Source: Stomorhina lunata
Lineage: Eukaryota > Arthropoda > Insecta > Diptera > Rhiniidae
Assembly: GCA_933228675.1 (NCBI GenBank)
Contig: OW121744.1
Location: 23,524,640-23,588,639 of the forward strand
Length of the DNA stretch: 64,000 nt
Reading direction: 5' to 3'
The notes beneath the pieces were generated by a model that saw only the letters and a list, made by a program, of their open reading frames with translations, was not told where the DNA came from and ran no database searches. The first letter of the stretch is position 1. Every line of letters begins with the position of its first letter. Made by a program: the position numbers and the translations under genes. Below, in pieces: positions 33,605 to 45,588 of the stretch.

Positions 33605-35200
33605 AAAAATTTACTATAAAAAGTAAATTTTTGAAAAATTTACTATAAAAAGTAAATTTTTGAAAAATTTACTATAAAAAGTAAATTTTTGAAAAATTTA
33701 CTATAAAAAGTAAATTTTTGAAAAATTTACTATAAAAAGTAAATTTTTGAAAAATTTACTATAAAAAGTAAATTTTTGAAAAATTTACTATAAAAAGTAA
33801 ATTTTTGAAAAATTTACTATAAAAAGTAAATTTTTGAAAAATTTACTATAAAAAGTAAATTTTTGAAAAATTTACTATAAAAAGTAAATTTTTGAAAAAT
33901 TTACTATAAAAAGTAAATTTTTGAAAAATTTACTATAAAAAGTAAATTTTTGAAAAATTTACTATAAAAAGTAAATTTTTGAAAAATTTACTATAAAAAG
34001 TAAATTTTTGAAAAATTTACTATAAAAAGTAAATTTTTGAAAAATTTACTATAAAAAGTAAATTTTTGAAAAATTTACTATAAAAAGTAAATTTTTGAAA
34101 AATTTACTATAAAAAGTAAATTTTTGAAAAATTTACTATAAAAAGTAAATTTTTGAAAAATTTACTATAAAAAGTAAATTTTTGAAAAATTTACTATAAA
34201 AAGTAAATTTTTGAAAAATTTACTATAAAAAGTAAATTTTTGAAAAATTTACTATAAAAAGTAGATTTTTGAAAAATTTATTATAAAAAGAAAATTTTTG
34301 AAAAATTTACTATAAAAAGTAAATTTTTGAAAAATTTACTATAAAAAGTAAATTTTTGAAAAATTTACTATAAAAAGTAAATTTTTGAAAAATTTACTAT
34401 AAAAAGTAGATTTTTGAAAAATTTACTATAAACGTAAATTTTTTTGAAAAATTTACTATAAAAAGTAAATTTTTGAAAAATTTACTATAAAAAGTAGATT
34501 TTTGAAAAATTTATTATAAAAAGAAAATTTTTGAAAAATTTACTATAAAAAGTAAATTTTTGAAAAATTTACTATAAAAAGTAAATTTTTGAAAAATTTA
34601 CTATAAAAAGTAAATTTTTGAAAAATTTACTATAAAAAGTAAATTTTTGAAAAATTTACTATAAAAAGTAGATTTTTGAAAAATTTAGTATAAAAAGTAA
34701 ATTTTTGAAAAATTTACTATAAAAAGTAAATTTTTGAAAAATTTAGTATAAAAAGTAAATTTTTGAAAAATTTAGTATAAAAAGTAAATTTTTGAAAAAT
34801 TTACCATAAAAAGTAAATTTTTGAAAAATTTACTATAAAAAGTAAATTTTTGAAAAATTTACTATAAAAAGTAAATTTTTGAAAAATTTACTATAAAAAG
34901 TAAATTTTTGAAAAATTTACTATAAAAAGTAAATTTTTGAAAAATTTACTATAAAAAGTAAATTTTTGAAAAATTTACTATTAAAAGTAAATTTTTGAAA
35001 AATTTACTATAAAAAGTAAATTTTCGAAAAATTTACTATAAAAAGTAAATTTTTGAAAAATTTACTATAAAAAGTAATTTTTTGAAAAATTTACTATAAA
35101 AAGTAAAATTTCAAAAAATTTACTATAAAAAGTAAATTTTTGAAAAATTTACTGTAATAAGTAAATTTTTGAAAAATTTACTACATAAAGTAAATTTTTA
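29420..35200 (+). repeat. 29-bp AT-rich satellite, about 200 copies (5.8 kb)
   Basis: Unit GTAAATTTTTGAAAAATTTA followed by CTATAAAAA. The interior is almost perfectly homogeneous, while both edges (29420-29900 and 34650-35200) are more diverged, the usual pattern of an array kept uniform by unequal exchange. Variant blocks with TAAACGTAAA and a truncated unit recur near 31015, 31205, 32390 and 32620, marking larger duplicated segments. A run of 40 T interrupts it at 33564-33603. Confidence 0.97.
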
Positions 35201-35484
35201 GACTCTAAAAATGCAATGGACTTAATCCACTAAAAGCAAAAATACAGGCAGCTGAATAAGACATTTTTAGTGCCTTTAAATAAGTGAACCGGAGTATATC
35301 TTTACCCACTGTGTATAATTCTTTCAAAGTTAAAGTTATCTTAAGGCGTTTTCATTATATTAAAAATACGCCCTCAAAAGTATGCTAAAACTAACACGAA
35401 AGCTTTGTGTTTTAACCAGCATTGCCAGGTTTGCAAAAAACAGTGAGTTTTTTACTTTGATCAACAGATTTTCAGTTATTTGTT
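35201..35484. other. Short unique spacer
   Basis: Non-repetitive AT-rich sequence between the satellite and a HINE-like element. An open frame overlapping its end (35382-35765) runs into the repeat and shows no family similarity. Confidence 0.35.
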
Positions 35485-36045
35485 TTACAAGTAAGAAAAG
35501 CTATCGGTCAAGCCTGACTATATCATACCCTTCACTACTAAGGTCAAATATTTACCAACAATTAAACAAATTTTCCTTAAGTCTTAGAGACATACATACA
35601 TACATATACTATGTGCTATTTTCGAGATTTATATCATTTCCGGCTATAGGAGCTAGGGTCAGTTGTGGATCGATTATTACCAAAATTGGTCATTGGTTTA
35701 TATTTACAAAATATTTATCTGTGCAAAGTTTTAGTAATCAAATGCATTTATCTTTAGAGTTATAAACGTTTTTGTGGTTTATGTTATATAAACGTCTTTT
35801 GAGGATGTGTCTTGTATGGGAGGTATGGTCAAATATAGGCCGAAAATAAGGTACACTGATAATGGTTATGATGAGCAATATTTGCGCTGAATATTAATAA
35901 ATTTTGAGAAAATGTTTGTATGATGGCAAAATTAAGCAAATATTTGTCTATATACAGGAAAAGTAATACCTTTGACCTTAGCGGTGAAGGGTATCGTATG
36001 ATCAGGCTTGACCGACTATAGCACTTTCTTACTTGTTGTAAATAA
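35485..36045. mobile_element. DINE-1/HINE-like element with two inverted 3' ends
   Basis: The right end has GTGAAGGGTATCGTATGATC, then CTTGACCGACTATAGCAC and CTTACTTGTT, the 3' stem-loop end shared with the copies at 37.1 and 59.0 kb. The left end (35490-35545) carries the same sequence in inverse, with CGGTCAAGCCTGACTA and ATACCCTTCACTACTAAGG. It is therefore two copies joined tail-out, or an element with subterminal inverted repeats. It is non-coding. Confidence 0.55.
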
Positions 36046-36190
36046 GAACGGAGGTTTTTTGTGAAAGATCCTTTATAAAGAAAAAATTGCAATAAATATA
36101 AGATTCTTAAGATAATCATGAAATAACATTTTGTTTAAATAAATTTTGCATTATTTAATTCTCGTATTTAAACTTTAATTTCATGACAAT

Positions 36191-36361
36191 TTAACCACAA
36201 AATGCTACCAAAGAAAACAATAATTGTAAACCGACAAAAGTGGCCACAAACAGAATAAATACCTCCTCTGAATGCAACACCTGGTTTTCCTTGCCCGTCC
36301 AATTAACGAATTGGAATAATGCCAATATATGAACATTTCGTTTCTTTAAAATTTTCACTTT
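36191..36361 (-). other. Possible minus-strand coding exon or exon relic with a membrane segment
   Basis: A 56-codon open stretch without Met. It ends in a very hydrophobic segment (EEVFILFVATFVGLQLL and on to FCG, then TAA) preceded by LFQFVNWTGKENQVLHS. Base composition is higher in GC than the surroundings and codon use looks coding. No acceptor site with a good pyrimidine tract was found at its start and I do not recognise a family. It could be the last exon of a gene toward higher coordinates, an exon relic, or chance. Confidence 0.2.
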
Positions 36362-36599
36362 TTATAGATGAAAGTATATATATTTAACTACGTATGTATG
36401 CATTGCATTGCAAAAATCCTCCTTTTATGACATTTCCCACAAATTGCCATGAGCTTTGACTGTTTAAGAACAAATAAAGTCCATTAGGGGGTTAGATAAC
36501 AGATATTGAATGTTTTTAGGGTAATAGAGTGATTGCGCTGATTATGTCAGTCAAATATGATGAACCAATCTTTGGAAACCACAAACAGGAGTGGCAATC

Positions 36600-37148
36600 T
36601 AGTGGGTATACCCTTCACCACATAAAGGGTATAATGAATTTGTGCTAAAGTTTGTAAAGCCCTCCCGGAATAGAAATTTTCGCTCTTTACACCCACAAAT
36701 CTACAAGTATTTGTATCAAGTTCATAAAAAGTATTGCTTAAAGTTGCTAATTTTTTTTAAAATCGTCTCATATACCTTTAATAAGAGTCACTATAATATT
36801 GTCTTTCTTATTATACCCTTCAAAATCATAGGTGGAAAGTTTATTATAACTTTGTGCTGATGTATGTAACGCATAGAAATATTGGTCTTAGACCCACCTT
36901 TAAGTATACCAATAGACTTAGAAATACTTTCTTAACTATAATGCTAACTATAATGCTTAATTTCGAAATAATTGCTCCACATTTGACCCCATGTCTCATA
37001 TAAGTCCAAATGACGGAAACAGCTTAAATTTATAAGTCTTGAGAAAATGTTTATATTATGACAAAATTTTGCAAATATTTGTCTTTATACCCGAAAGAGG
37101 GTATCGTATGGTCGGGCTTGGTCTACTATAGCACTTTTATGCATGTGT
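36600..37148 (+). mobile_element. DINE-1/HINE-like element (diverged copy)
   Basis: Begins with TATACCCTTCACCACATAAA near 36607. A second start-like segment lies at 36810 (ATTATACCCTTCAAAATCAT, then AGGTGGAAAG). It ends with GGGTATCGTATGGTCGGGCT and ACTATAGCACTTTTATGCA near 37100-37142. It shares ends and internal order with the better copy at 58248-59037. It is non-coding and shows internal deletions. Confidence 0.6.
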
Positions 37149-37410
37149 TACTAATTTCAGACATGACTTTAAAATTTTATTTTCATTGATTGAAAATTTT
37201 TCTAAATGTAAATTCAAATCAAATTTCAAAAAATTCATCTAGTCCGTATAAGATATTTCACACATACATTAAATTTTTATATTAATTAAAGGGGTTTGAC
37301 AGTCCTATAATTAAAATATTTGACATTTCAAATTAATTAACTTTTAAATTACAAACAAAACAAAAGGAGATGGTGGAAAAAAATTTAGTGCGTACAAGTA
37401 CATAAAATTA
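37149..37410. other. AT-rich spacer
   Basis: Nothing recognised between the HINE-like element and the next satellite array. Confidence 0.35.
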
Positions 37411-38115
37411 ATATTCACTAGTTTTATATGAAATTTTTCAAAAATTTACTATATATAGGAAAATTTACTAGTTTTATAGGAAATTTATCAAAAATTTATT
37501 ATTTTTATAGGAAATTTTTCAAAAAAATACTATTTTTAAAAGAAATTTTTTAAAAGTTTCCTATTTTTATAGGAAAATTTTCAAAAATTTTATTTTTATA
37601 GGAAATTTTTCAAAATTTTCTATTTTTATAGTAAATTTTTCAAAAATTCTATATTTTTAGAATTTTTTTTTTAATTTACTGCTTTATAGAAACATTTCAA
37701 AAATTTACTATTTTTATAGGAAATTTTTCAAAAATTTTCTAATTTTATAGGAAATTTTTCAAAAATTTTCTATTTTTATAGGAAATTTTTCAAAAATTTT
37801 CTATTTTTATAGGAAATTTTTCAAAAATTTTCTATTTTTATAGGAAATTTTTCAAAAATTTTCTATTTTTATAGGAAATTTTTCAAAAATTTTCTATTTT
37901 TATAGTAAATTTTTCAAAAATTTTCTATTTTTATAGGAAATTTTTCAAAATTTTTCTATTTTTATAGGAAATTTTTCAAAAATTTTCTATTTTTATAGGA
38001 AATTTTTCAAAAATTTTATATTTTTATAGGAAATTTTTCAAAAATTTTCTATTTTTATAGAAAAATTTTCTTTTTCAAAAGTTTTCTACTTTTATAAGAA
38101 ATTTTTCAAAATTTG
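37411..38115 (+). repeat. 31-bp satellite array (GGAAATTTTTCAAAAATTT type)
   Basis: About 22 units of the family seen in gene B intron 1, same strand. Most units here have TTTTCTATT in place of TTTACTATT. The edges are diverged. Confidence 0.93.
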
Positions 38116-38722
38116 TTTAAGCATATATAAAAGGAAATGTAACTGCTCTTGTTGGATAACCCTTTATTAGATAATAAGACGTGGGCACCATTCGTCAGAC
38201 ATATAATTTAATTTCTTGACATTCACAAATGCATCATACAAATTAAATGATGTCCGTCTTTAAGCGTTCAGACGACTGGTCTAACAAATCTCGGACACAT
38301 GATAAAATTTAAAATATTCTCACTAATATATTAACCAGGGCCGTCGTATTTTATAAATATCTATAAGGTACGTTTTTCTGATAAGAAATTAATCAATATA
38401 TTATATTAGAGCATTTATGCAATACCAAGTCGCAAGAGTGAGCAAAATACCCCAAAAATATAGGTATGTTGCAAAAACTTTGCACTGATAAGTCTTCTGC
38501 AAGTCTAAAAAAAATTTTTTCAACATTGCTACATATTTGACCTTAGAAATTTCTTTTAACTAGGGTATGGTTAATTAAAACGAAACCTACGTCCCTGGTA
38601 AAAAACCAGACACTTGAAATATTAAAATTTCTTATAAATTTCTGGACACTTTTAAGACAAAATTGCTCAATTATCCGAGTCATTTCTGCTCAGTCCCTCG
38701 ATGGCATCTGGACAAACTGAAA
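38116..38722. other. Upstream region of the odorant-receptor gene
   Basis: Single-copy-looking AT-rich sequence. It should include the promoter of the receptor gene, but no clear TATA-initiator pair was picked out, and odorant-receptor promoters are often weakly marked. Confidence 0.35.
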
Positions 38723-41322
38723 ATGTTGCTCGTAAAACGTTATTTTTTTATTCAGAATTTATCATTTGCTCTTTGTGGTATCGAAACAAAGTCCAATAGT
38801 TCAGCCACTATAATCAGGCGTCCTCTATTGTGTTATGGGCCGCTCATGTTTGCCATTGCCCATGTTATGGCCATGCTTCATTATGCCTGGGAACATCGAA
38901 ATAATAATATTGAAATAGTAGATTCCTTAACGCTTTCGTGTCAATCGATCTTGGCCATTTGGAAAATGATGGTATTCTTAAGGAAACGTTTACAATTTGT
39001 AGAAATTATAAATTTGGTACATTCCCGAAACTTTAAGGGTAAGATGAAATTTTAATTATTTCATTATTACAGAGATTTCAAGAATTTTATTATTTTTGTA
39101 GTCAAAAATCAGGAATTGTCCCTTGTGCGTTCGGTAAATATTAATGATGTTAAATTTTGTACTACGTATTTTGTGATCGTAGCGCTTGCCGGCATTTTAG
39201 CGTTTGTTAATCCGATTATAGAAGCGATTTACAGTTATTCCACGGCTGGGAAAATGATTTTACAGGAACCGTACAAGGGAACGTAAGTGTAAAAAGGTCC
39301 CCATATTATCAAAAATTTACTATTTTTATAGGAAATTTTTCAAAAATTTACTATTTTTATAGGAAATTTTTCAAAAATTTACTTTTTTTATAGGAAATTT
39401 TTCAAAAATTTACTATTTTTATAGGAAATTTTTCAAAAATTTACTATTTTTATAGGAAATTTTTCAAAAATTTACTATTTTTATAGGAAATTTTTCAAAA
39501 ATTTACTATTTTTATAGGAAATTTTTCAAAAATTTACTATTTTTATAGGAAATTTTTCAAAAATTTACTATTTTTATAGGAAATTTTTCAAAAATTTATT
39601 TTTATAGGAAATTTAAAAAAAAATACTATTTTTATAGGAAATTTTTCAAAAATTTACTTTTTTTATAGGAAATTTTTCAAAAATTTACTATTTTTATAGG
39701 AAATTTTTCAAAAATTTACTATTTTTATAGGAAATTTTTCAAAAATTTACTATTTTTATAGGAAATTTTTCAAAAATTTACTATTTTTATAGGAAATTTT
39801 TAAAAAATTTACTTTTTTTATAGGAAATTTTTCAAAAATTTACTTTTTTTATAGGAAATTTTTCAAAAATTTACTATTTTTATAGGAAATTTTTCAAAAA
39901 TTTACTATTTTTATAGGAAATTTTTCAAAAATTTACTATTTTTAAAGAAAACTTTTCAAAAATTTACTAATTTTATAGGATTTTTTTTTTTAAATTTGCT
40001 AATTTAATAGGATTGTTTTTTAAATATTTACTATTTTTATAGGAAATTTTTCAAAAATTTACTATTTTTATAGGAAATTTTTCAAAATGTACTATTTTTA
40101 TAGGAAATTTTTCAAATATTTACTATTTTTATAGGAAATTTTTCAAAAATTTACTATTTTCATAGGAAAATTTTCAAAAATTTACTATTTTTATAGGAAA
40201 TTTTTCAAAAATTTACTATTTTTATAGGAAAATTTCTTATATTTTAAGAAATTTTTTTAAAACATTCTTATTTTTATAGGAAGTGTTTTAAAAATTTCTT
40301 ATTTTTATAGGAAATTTTTCAAAAATTTACTATTTTTATAGGAAATTTTTCAAAAATTTACTATTTTTATAGGAAATTTTTCGAAAATTTACTATTTTAA
40401 TGGAAAATTTTTCAAAAATTTACTATTTTTATAGGAAATTTTTTAAAAATCTGTTCTCATGACAGATCAATACATTTTTTAATTAAACGAAATCGGAGCT
40501 TATTTATTGCAAAGCTCTTTTTTCCAGTTATCCTTGGAATCATGCTGAGCTTCCGGGTTATTCTCTGGTATATATATGGAATTTCATCAGTATTTACAAT
40601 CTGGTTGGCATATCTTTGGCCATCGATACTCTATTCAACTGGATGGTCAATAATATATCGGCGCAATTTCAAATTTTATGCTTACGCCTTGAAATGGCCT
40701 CTATGGCCTATGGTAAAACAAATAATACTCACGAAATCACCAGAAAATTGGAAAAAAACATTAAATCGTGTATACGATATCATAATCAAATTCTCAAATT
40801 GGCGATGAAGTTTAATAAACTTTATGGTGTTCACAAATTTGTTGTTTGGCATATCGTTTGACTCAGTCGGAAGAAACGTTTATCCAAGCTGTTCTTAATG
40901 GCCTATTTCTGTCAGCCGTTGTCATGCAAATGATTTTGTATTGCTATAATGGGCAGAAGATACAAATAGAGGTATTGGAACTTAGTTATATTTACTTTTG
41001 ATTAAGTCTTCTTACATTTTTGTTCTAGAGTTCTGAAGTCGGTTCTAAGATCTATTTTGCATATGATTGGTCTCGAATAACAAAACCGGTCACAAAATTA
41101 CTTATATTAATAATGATGCGTTCCAGTAGAACTAGTCTCTTGACGGGAGTATTTTTTACTGTGGATCTGAGACTGTTTCAATGGGTAACAGACGACTAAT
41201 AAAAATCTTTTTAAATAACCAAATATTTAAACAATTTTATATAACTTTAGGTTTTTAAAACTGCTTTTTCATTAATTGCAACTTTGAATTCCATGGAAGA
41301 TAGACGAAATAAGAATTTTTAA
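38723..41322 (+). pseudogene. Insect odorant receptor (7tm_6), disrupted by a deletion/frameshift
   Basis: Five exons with consistent GT-AG junctions: 38723-39038 (phase 1), 39102-39282, 40528-40971, 41029-41184, 41251-41322 (TAA), about 389 codons, close to the family's usual length. ATG 38723 is the only in-frame Met before the conserved part; 38663 is a TTG. Family marks: RPLLCYGPLMFAIAHVMA in exon 1, the YPWNHAELPGY segment at the start of exon 3, YCYNGQKIQIE at its end, then SSEVGSKIYFAYDWSRI and a C-terminal VFKTAFSLIATLNSM. It would be a membrane ligand-gated channel subunit pairing with Orco in olfactory neurons. In exon 3 the frame is broken near 40828-40842: the upstream frame stops at 40859-40861, while CLAYRLTQSEE continues in another frame from 40843. 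A short deletion, not a multiple of 3, is the simplest cause. A sequencing error cannot be excluded. Confidence 0.85.
39305..40450 (+). repeat. 31-bp satellite filling intron 2 of the odorant-receptor gene
   Basis: About 37 units of GGAAATTTTTCAAAAATTTA plus CTATTTTTATA, same strand as the gene. It makes up nearly all of the 1,245-bp intron (39283-40527). The other three introns of the gene are 56-66 bp long. Confidence 0.95.
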
Positions 41323-41449
41323 ATATAAGACTTTTGAAAAATATTTTTTAATAGAAATAAAACTATTTCAAAGATAAATTTGTATACTCTTTAATTCTCT
41401 TGTGCGATATGTGGCAATATATTAATATTTCTATAACTAAAAAATTTTG

Positions 41450-42365
41450 AAATTTTTTTTTATAGGATTTACAATAATTATAAAATTTGTATAGGAATTT
41501 TTTCAAAAATTTACTTTTTTTATAGGAAATTTTACAAAAAAATTACTATTTTTACAGGAAATTTCTCAAATATGTACTGTTTTTATAGGAAATTTTTCAA
41601 AAATTTATAAGAAATTTTTCAAAAAATTACTATTTTTATAGGAAATTTTTCAAAAATTTACTATTTTAATAGAAAGTTTTCAAAAATTTAATATTTTTAT
41701 AGGAAATTTTTCAAAAATTTACTATTTTTATAGGAAATTTTTCAAATATTTACTATTTTAATAGGAAATTTTTCAAAAATTTACGATTTTTATAGGAAAT
41801 TTTCCAAAATTTACAAATTTTATAGGAAATTTTTTAAAAATTTACTATTTTTAAAGGAAATTTTTCAAAAATTTACCATTTTGTTGGGGAATTAAAAAAA
41901 AATACTATTTTTATAGAAAATTTTTCAAAAAGTTCTTATTTTTATAGAAAATTTTTCAAAAATTTCTTATTTTTATAGGAAATTTTTCAAAAATGTCTTA
42001 TTTTTATAGGAAATTTTTCAAAAGTTTCTTATTTTTATAGGAAATTTTTCAAAAATTTCTTATTTTTATAGAAAATTTTTCAAAAATTTCTTATTTTTAT
42101 AGGAAATTTTTTAAAAATTTCTTATGTATATGAAAAATTTTGCAATAATTTGTTATTTCTATAGGAAATTATTCAAAAATTTACTATTTTTAAAGAAAGT
42201 TTTTCAAAAATTTACAATTTTTGTAGGAAATTTTTCAATAATTTACTATTTTTATAAGAAATTTTTCAAAAATTTACTATTTTAAAGGGCAATTTTTGAA
42301 AAGTTTACTATTTTTATAGGAAATTTTTCAAAAATTTACTATTTTTATAGAAAATTTTTCTTGTT
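41450..42365 (+). repeat. 31-bp satellite array downstream of the receptor gene
   Basis: About 29 diverged units of the same family. A sub-block with TTTCTTATTTTTATA in place of TTTACTATTTTTATA (41930-42120) shows local amplification of a variant. Confidence 0.92.
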
Positions 42366-43439
42366 ATACTTTTGAAGAAATTTCTTGAATATAATTTAAT
42401 AAAATATTTATTCATTAATTATATCATTACAAACTGAATGACAATCTTATTATACCTATTTTATTTGATGTTGGGTAGAAATTAATGCTCTTTTGTAAAC
42501 AAAAAATGCCGACTGAAGATTAAAAGCTTTATTAAGTTTTAAATCAAACTTGGTGTTAACAACACAATGTTAATGCTATTAACATTTTCATTATCATCTG
42601 TAAATATTTAAACATTTACATAAATGTTAACAACACAACAGTTGATGTTAAAAGAAGTAAACAAAAAATACTATTAAAGCAGCAACAACAACAAAACGTC
42701 CGTCCATCGGTACAATGCAAGTAACAGCATCAAAACAAACAACAAAAAATCAATTCATTTCAGTTGAGAACGTAAAGGGAACAACAACGAAAATATTTTA
42801 AAGATAGAAAAAAACAAATGAATAAATAATAACAATAAAAATATAAACAACAAATATGGTTTTTCAAAACAATTAAAAAAAACTAATAATCAATTTGTTG
42901 AAGAAAGAAATACTAAATTAAAGTGAAAATGAAAATAGTTAAAAGTTTATAAATGAATAAAAAAGAAAATGTTTAAATTTTTTAAGAAATTTTGTACAAA
43001 ATATGAAATATTTAATAGTAATAATTTATGCCTAATCAAAACATAAATTTCTAAACAAATATTCTATTTTTTTAGTTGATTCATTTTATATTTAATAATA
43101 CTAATTAAATAAATAATAACAGACTAAATAACGTAAATATATTTAATTCATAGGAAGTGTTGACAATTTTTTATGTATTCGGCTGAATTGTTTATGATTA
43201 AGTTTTATTTAATAATATAATACTATATTAATATTAGTGTAAACGAATAACCGGTTATTCATTAAGAAATCTCAGTTTCGTGGTTTATAAAGTCTAACGT
43301 AAACAAGGAAAAGTCGGTGAAACTTGACCTACTGTTTAAATCAAGAACCTCTGGATTAGCTGCAAACAGACCAAGAAACATAAACAGGTAAAATTTAGTC
43401 CAAATTACTTATTCATGCATACCAACTACTTTTAACAAG
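42366..43439. other. Non-satellite island, 5'-UTR-like in part
   Basis: AT-rich DNA containing a CA-rich tract (42670-42870, with CAACAACAACAAAACG and TTTCAGTTGAGAACG) that resembles an insect 5' leader. TCAGTT at 42760-42765 could be an initiator, and ACAG|GTAAAA near 43388 a splice donor. The start of the island (CAAACTGAATGACAATCT, 42433) matches a repeat end at 14120. No coding sequence was seen. Confidence 0.25.
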
Positions 43440-43500
43440 TAAAAATGTATGTACTATAGTCGGTCAAAGCCGACTAGGCAATATCATGCACGAGTGAAAA
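43440..43500 (-). mobile_element. HINE-like 3'-end fragment
   Basis: ACTATAGTCGGTCAAAGCCG and ATATCATGCACGAGTGAAAA are the inverse of the stem-loop end seen at 37.1 and 59.0 kb. Only the end is left. Confidence 0.45.
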
Positions 43501-43504
43501 CAGT

Positions 43505-45388
43505 TTTGGAAAAATTCCCTAAAAATAGTAAATTTTCCAAAAAGCTTCCTATAAAAGTAGTAAATTTTTGAAAATTTCCTATCAAAATAGTAAATTTTTG
43601 AAAAATTTCCTATCCAAATAGTAAATTTTTGAAAAATTTGCTATAAAAAAAAGAAATTTTTGAAAAATTTCCTATAAAAATAAGAAATTTTTAAGAAATT
43701 GCCTATACAAATAGGCAATTTTTGAAAAATTTCCTTAAATATAAGAAATTTTTAAAAAATTTTCTATAAAAATAAAAAATTTTTGAAAAATTTCCAATAA
43801 AAATAGTACATTTTTGAAAAACATCCTATAAAAATAGCAAATTTTTGAAAAATTTCCTATAAAAATAAGAAATTTTTGAAAAATTTCCTATAAAAATAAA
43901 AAAAATTTTTAAAAATTTCCTATCAAAATAGTAAATTTTTGAAAAATTTCCTATAAAAATAGAAAATTTTTGAAAAAATTTCTATAAAAATAAGAAATGT
44001 TTGAAAAATTTCCTATAAAAATAAGAAATTTTTGAAAAATTTCCTATAAAAATAGGAAGTTTTTGAAAATTTTCCTATAAAAATAAGAAATTTTTGAAAA
44101 ATTTCCTATAAAAATAATAAATTTTTGAAAAATTTCCTATAAAAATTGTAAATTTTTGAAAATTTTCCTATAAAAATAATAAATTTTCGAAAAATTTCGT
44201 ATAAAAATAGTAGATTTTTGAAAAACTGCCTATAAAAATAGAAAATTTTTGAAAAACTTCCTATAAAAATTAAAAAAATTTTAAAAACTTCCTAAAAAAA
44301 AGAAGATTTTAAAAAATTTCCTATAAAAATAAGAAATTTTTGAAAAATTTCCTATAAAAATAGCAAATTTTTGAAAAATTTCCTATAAAAATAAGAAATT
44401 ATTGAAAAATTTCCTATAAAAATAAAAAAAATTTTTAAAAATTTCCTATCAAAATAGTAAATTTTTGAAAAATTTCCTATAAAAATATAAAATTTTTGAA
44501 AAATTTCCTATGAAAATATAAAATTTTTGAAAAATTTTCTATAAAAATAAGAAATGTTTGAAAAATTTCCTATAAAAATAAGAAATTTTTTAAAAATTTC
44601 CTATAAAAATAGGAAGTTTTTGAAAATTTTCCTATAAAAATAAGAAATTTTTGAAAAATTTCCTATAAAAATAATAAATTTTTGAAAAATTTCCTATAAA
44701 AATTGTAAATTTTTGAAAATTTTCCTATAAAAATAATAAATTTTCGAAAAATTTCGTACAAAAATAGTAGATTTTTGAAAAACTGCCTATAAAAATAGAA
44801 CATTTTTGAAAAACTTCCTATAAAAATTAAAAATTTTTTTAAAAACTTCCTATAAAAAAAGAAGATTTTTAAAAAATTTCCTATAAAAGTAAGAAATGTT
44901 TGAAAAATTTCCTATAAAAATAAGAAATTTTTGAAAAATTTCCTATAAAAATAAGAAATTTTTAAAAAATTTCCTAAAAAAATAAGAAATTTTTGAAAAA
45001 TTTACTAAAAAAATAAAAAAATTTTGGAAAATTTCCTATAAAAATAGTACATTTTTTAAAAATTCCCTATAAAAATAGTACATTTTTGAAAAATTTCCTA
45101 TTAAAATAGTAATTTTTTGCAAAATATCCTACAAAAACAAGAAATTTTTGAAAAATTTCCTATAAAAATAGTAAATTTTTGAAAAAAATTCTATAAAAAT
45201 AGTAAATTTTTGAAAAATTTCCTATAAAAATAACAAATTTTTGAAAAATTTCTTATAAAAATAGTAAATTTTTGAAAAATTTCCTATAAAAATAGTAAAT
45301 TTTTGAAAAATTTCCTATAAAAATAGTAAATTTTTGAAAATTTCCTATAAAAATAGTAAATTTTTGAAAAATTTCCTATAAAAATAGT
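43505..45388 (-). repeat. 31-bp satellite, reverse orientation, left of the gap
   Basis: Units read TTTTTGAAAAATTTCCTATA plus AAAATAGTAAA, the reverse complement of the arrays at 37-42 kb. A higher-order block starting TAGCAAATTTTTG at 43835 recurs at 44361 (period 526 bp). It ends in the sequence gap. Confidence 0.95.
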
Positions 45389-45588
45389 NNNNNNNNNNNN
45401 NNNNNNNNNNNNNNNNNNNNNNNNNNNNNNNNNNNNNNNNNNNNNNNNNNNNNNNNNNNNNNNNNNNNNNNNNNNNNNNNNNNNNNNNNNNNNNNNNNNN
45501 NNNNNNNNNNNNNNNNNNNNNNNNNNNNNNNNNNNNNNNNNNNNNNNNNNNNNNNNNNNNNNNNNNNNNNNNNNNNNNNNNNNNNNNN
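45389..45588. other. Assembly gap, 200 N
   Basis: Exactly 200 N, so probably a placeholder of unknown true size. It sits where the satellite changes strand. Confidence 0.99.

Noticed and set aside
35382..35765. 127-aa plus-strand frame
   Set aside because: Mostly inside a HINE-like repeat; composition is AT-driven and no motif was found.
38663..38722. Upstream TTG start for the odorant receptor
   Set aside because: Not an ATG; the in-frame ATG at 38723 precedes the conserved region.
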